From Kiritimatiellales bacterium (lineage in GTDB: Bacteria > Verrucomicrobiota > Kiritimatiellia > Kiritimatiellales > Pontiellaceae), in contig JAIPIO010000277.1 of the NCBI GenBank assembly GCA_021734595.1, positions 1-5,131 on the forward strand: a stretch of 5,131 nucleotides of DNA, in the 5' to 3' direction. Below, in pieces: positions 3,730 through 5,131 of this stretch (position 1 is the stretch's first letter; each line of letters opens with the position of its first letter). Position numbers and translations under genes: made by a program. Under the pieces are notes generated by a model. That model had not been told where the DNA came from. It was given only the letters and a program-made list of their open reading frames with translations, and ran no database searches.

Positions 3730-5131
3730 TTGAAGTCAAATAAGTTCATCGCATTGGATATCGGGGACAGCGGCGTAAAGATTGCTGAATTTGCGCAGCA
3801 TGGGCCGGGGCAGATTGAACTGCTGAAGTACGGATTTGCGTCGCTGGACATGGACCCCCAGAACGAGTCGATGCGCGAAGCGGTGGTTGCTTCAACCATA
3901 CAGGAACTGCTGAAAGAGAAAAAAATAGCCCCCGGCGCAACGGCGGTGGCATTGACCGGCCAGTCGGTTTTCTCGCGCCTGGTTAAACTTCCGCCGGTGG
4001 AGAAGGAAAAAATTTCCCAGATGGTGGAGTACGAAGCGGTGCAGAACGTGCCGTTCCCGATCGACGAGGTGGTGTGGGACTACCAGATTATCGATAATCC
4101 GCAGAGCGATGATCGCGAAGTATTGCTGGTGGCCATCAAGGCCGATATGGTGGAAAGCCTCGCGCATGCGGTGGAGATGACCGGGCTATCGCCCGAGATT
4201 TTCGATGTTTCCTCTATCTCCATATATAATGCGGTGCGTCATAATTACCGCGACTTGAGCGGCGCCGTGCTGGTGGTGGATGTCGGGGCCCGATCATCCA
4301 ACCTGATTTTCATCGACGGGGACCGGGCGTTTATGCGCTCGCTTCCGGTGGCGGGGAATGCGATTACACAACAGATCGCACAGGAACTGAATATTTCGTT
4401 TGCCGCAGCTGAAGCCCTGAAAATACAGCATGCGGAAATCACGCTGAGCGACCGTGACGACCCCGTCGCCGGGACGGAAAAAGCGGTGGTTCTTAAGTGT
4501 GTCCGGAATACCATGAACCGGATGTATCAGGAAATCAGCCGCTCGATTACCTTCTACCGGAACCAGCAGGACGGGCAGCAGCCCGGATTGCTGCTGCTGA
4601 CCGGTGGTACGGCCCGCTTGCCGGGTATTGGTGCTATACTGGAAAACCGCCTGCAAATGAAGGTGGAGTTCCTGGATCCGTTGCAAAAAGTTAAAATCGG
4701 ACCCAAAGTGGACACGGCGGGGATGGACGAGATCACGCATCAGTTCGGCGAGCTGGTTGGTCTGGCGTTGCGGCACTCCATCGTCTGTCCGATACAGATC
4801 AACCTGATGCCGGCGCGGTTGCTGAAAGAGCGGGCGTTTCTCAAAAAGCAACCGGTGCTGCTGGCATGTGCGGCCGGCATTGTTCTGCTGGCGGGAATCT
4901 GGGCGGCCGGCCTGTCGTTTATGGCCAAACTGGCCAAGGAAGAAGCCGTCGGGGTGAGTGCGCGGGTGAATGAGCTTTCAAAGGTGGAGAACAGCCTTAA
5001 AGCCGAGGAGGCTGCGCTTAAGCAGCTCAATAGCCACCGTGTTGCGTACGAACAAGCCTTAGACAAACGCACGGTTTGGCTGGAAACGCTGATGGATCTG
5101 CAGCAGACGGTTCCCGACGGAATGTTTTTAA
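3730..5131 (+). CDS. pilM: Type IV pilus PilM-PilN fusion protein, 3'-truncated by the window edge
   Basis: The frame gives 467 residues and is still open at the right edge. Residues 1-350 form a PilM/FtsA-like actin fold: phosphate loop 1 DIGDSGVK (10-17), phosphate loop 2 VDVGARSSN (183-191), and the nucleotide-site motif LTGGTARLPGI (290-300). VEYEAVQNVPFPIDEVVWDY (99-118) is typical of PilM. Then comes INLMP (357-361), the signature of a PilN N-terminus, a transmembrane helix at about 375-397, and a helical, charged coiled segment (about 400-440) leading to TVWLETLMDLQQTVPDGMFL, as in PilN. In most bacteria PilM and PilN are separate: cytoplasmic PilM binds the INLLP-type tail of inner-membrane PilN, and PilN pairs with PilO under the PilQ secretin. 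Here both are in one chain. Type II secretion GspL also joins an actin-like domain to a membrane segment, but DIGxxxxK and INLMP favour PilM-PilN. The start is TTG with AGGGG upstream. Confidence 0.93.
   Translation, partial: MKSNKFIALDIGDSGVKIAEFAQHGPGQIELLKYGFASLDMDPQNESMREAVVASTIQELLKEKKIAPGATAVALTGQSVFSRLVKLPPVEKEKISQMVEYEAVQNVPFPIDEVVWDYQIIDNPQSDDREVLLVAIKADMVESLAHAVEMTGLSPEIFDVSSISIYNAVRHNYRDLSGAVLVVDVGARSSNLIFIDGDRAFMRSLPVAGNAITQQIAQELNISFAAAEALKIQHAEITLSDRDDPVAGTEKAVVLKCVRNTMNRMYQEISRSITFYRNQQDGQQPGLLLLTGGTARLPGIGAILENRLQMKVEFLDPLQKVKIGPKVDTAGMDEITHQFGELVGLALRHSIVCPIQINLMPARLLKERAFLKKQPVLLACAAGIVLLAGIWAAGLSFMAKLAKEEAVGVSARVNELSKVENSLKAEEAALKQLNSHRVAYEQALDKRTVWLETLMDLQQTVPDGMFL

Noticed and set aside
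4294..4851. Open frame on the - strand (185 residues) opposite the pilus gene
   Set aside because: It overlaps the conserved PilM actin-like domain and has no recognisable motif.

Overview
The window is GC-rich and gene-dense, and every supported gene is on the + strand. Five genes run left to right: the 3' part of a RhuM-family gene, a TPR-type gene overlapping it by 20 bases, prfB (peptide chain release factor 2), trpC (indole-3-glycerol phosphate synthase), and the 5' part of a type IV pilus gene encoding a PilM actin-like domain joined to a PilN-like segment. No tRNA, rRNA, CRISPR array or insertion sequence was seen.

Organism: the sequence fits a Gram-negative environmental bacterium. 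The best guess is the PVC group (Kiritimatiellota, Verrucomicrobiota or Lentisphaerota). That guess rests on the joined PilM-PilN polypeptide, the 9-base-periodic ACCACGAAA/TACACGAAA intergenic repeat, and short TTCCAA-N3-TTGGAA palindromes. It comes from recall, not from a search.

Left part (1-1484): the RhuM and TPR genes look translationally coupled and form one transcription unit. RhuM proteins are common in accessory and mobile regions but their biochemical role is unsettled. The partner resembles a small TPR family whose C-terminus recalls eukaryotic ST7. This pair is the least understood part of the window.

Middle (1485-3566): prfB has a plausible sigma70 promoter and a palindrome in its short leader. 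Unlike most bacterial prfB genes it has no internal UGA and needs no +1 frameshift, although the surrounding site is still recognisable. A large imperfect inverted repeat fills nearly all of the prfB-trpC gap. The trpC gene stands alone, has no visible Shine-Dalgarno sequence, and carries a hairpin-forming palindrome in frame that seems to add about 12 residues to a variable N-terminal stretch.

Right part (3567-5131): a 163-base gap is followed by a TTG-initiated pilMN-type gene that runs off the window. It probably opens a type IV pilus or secretin locus whose pilO and pilQ-type genes would lie beyond the right edge. The housekeeping genes (prfB, trpC) and the pilus gene show no obvious functional link.
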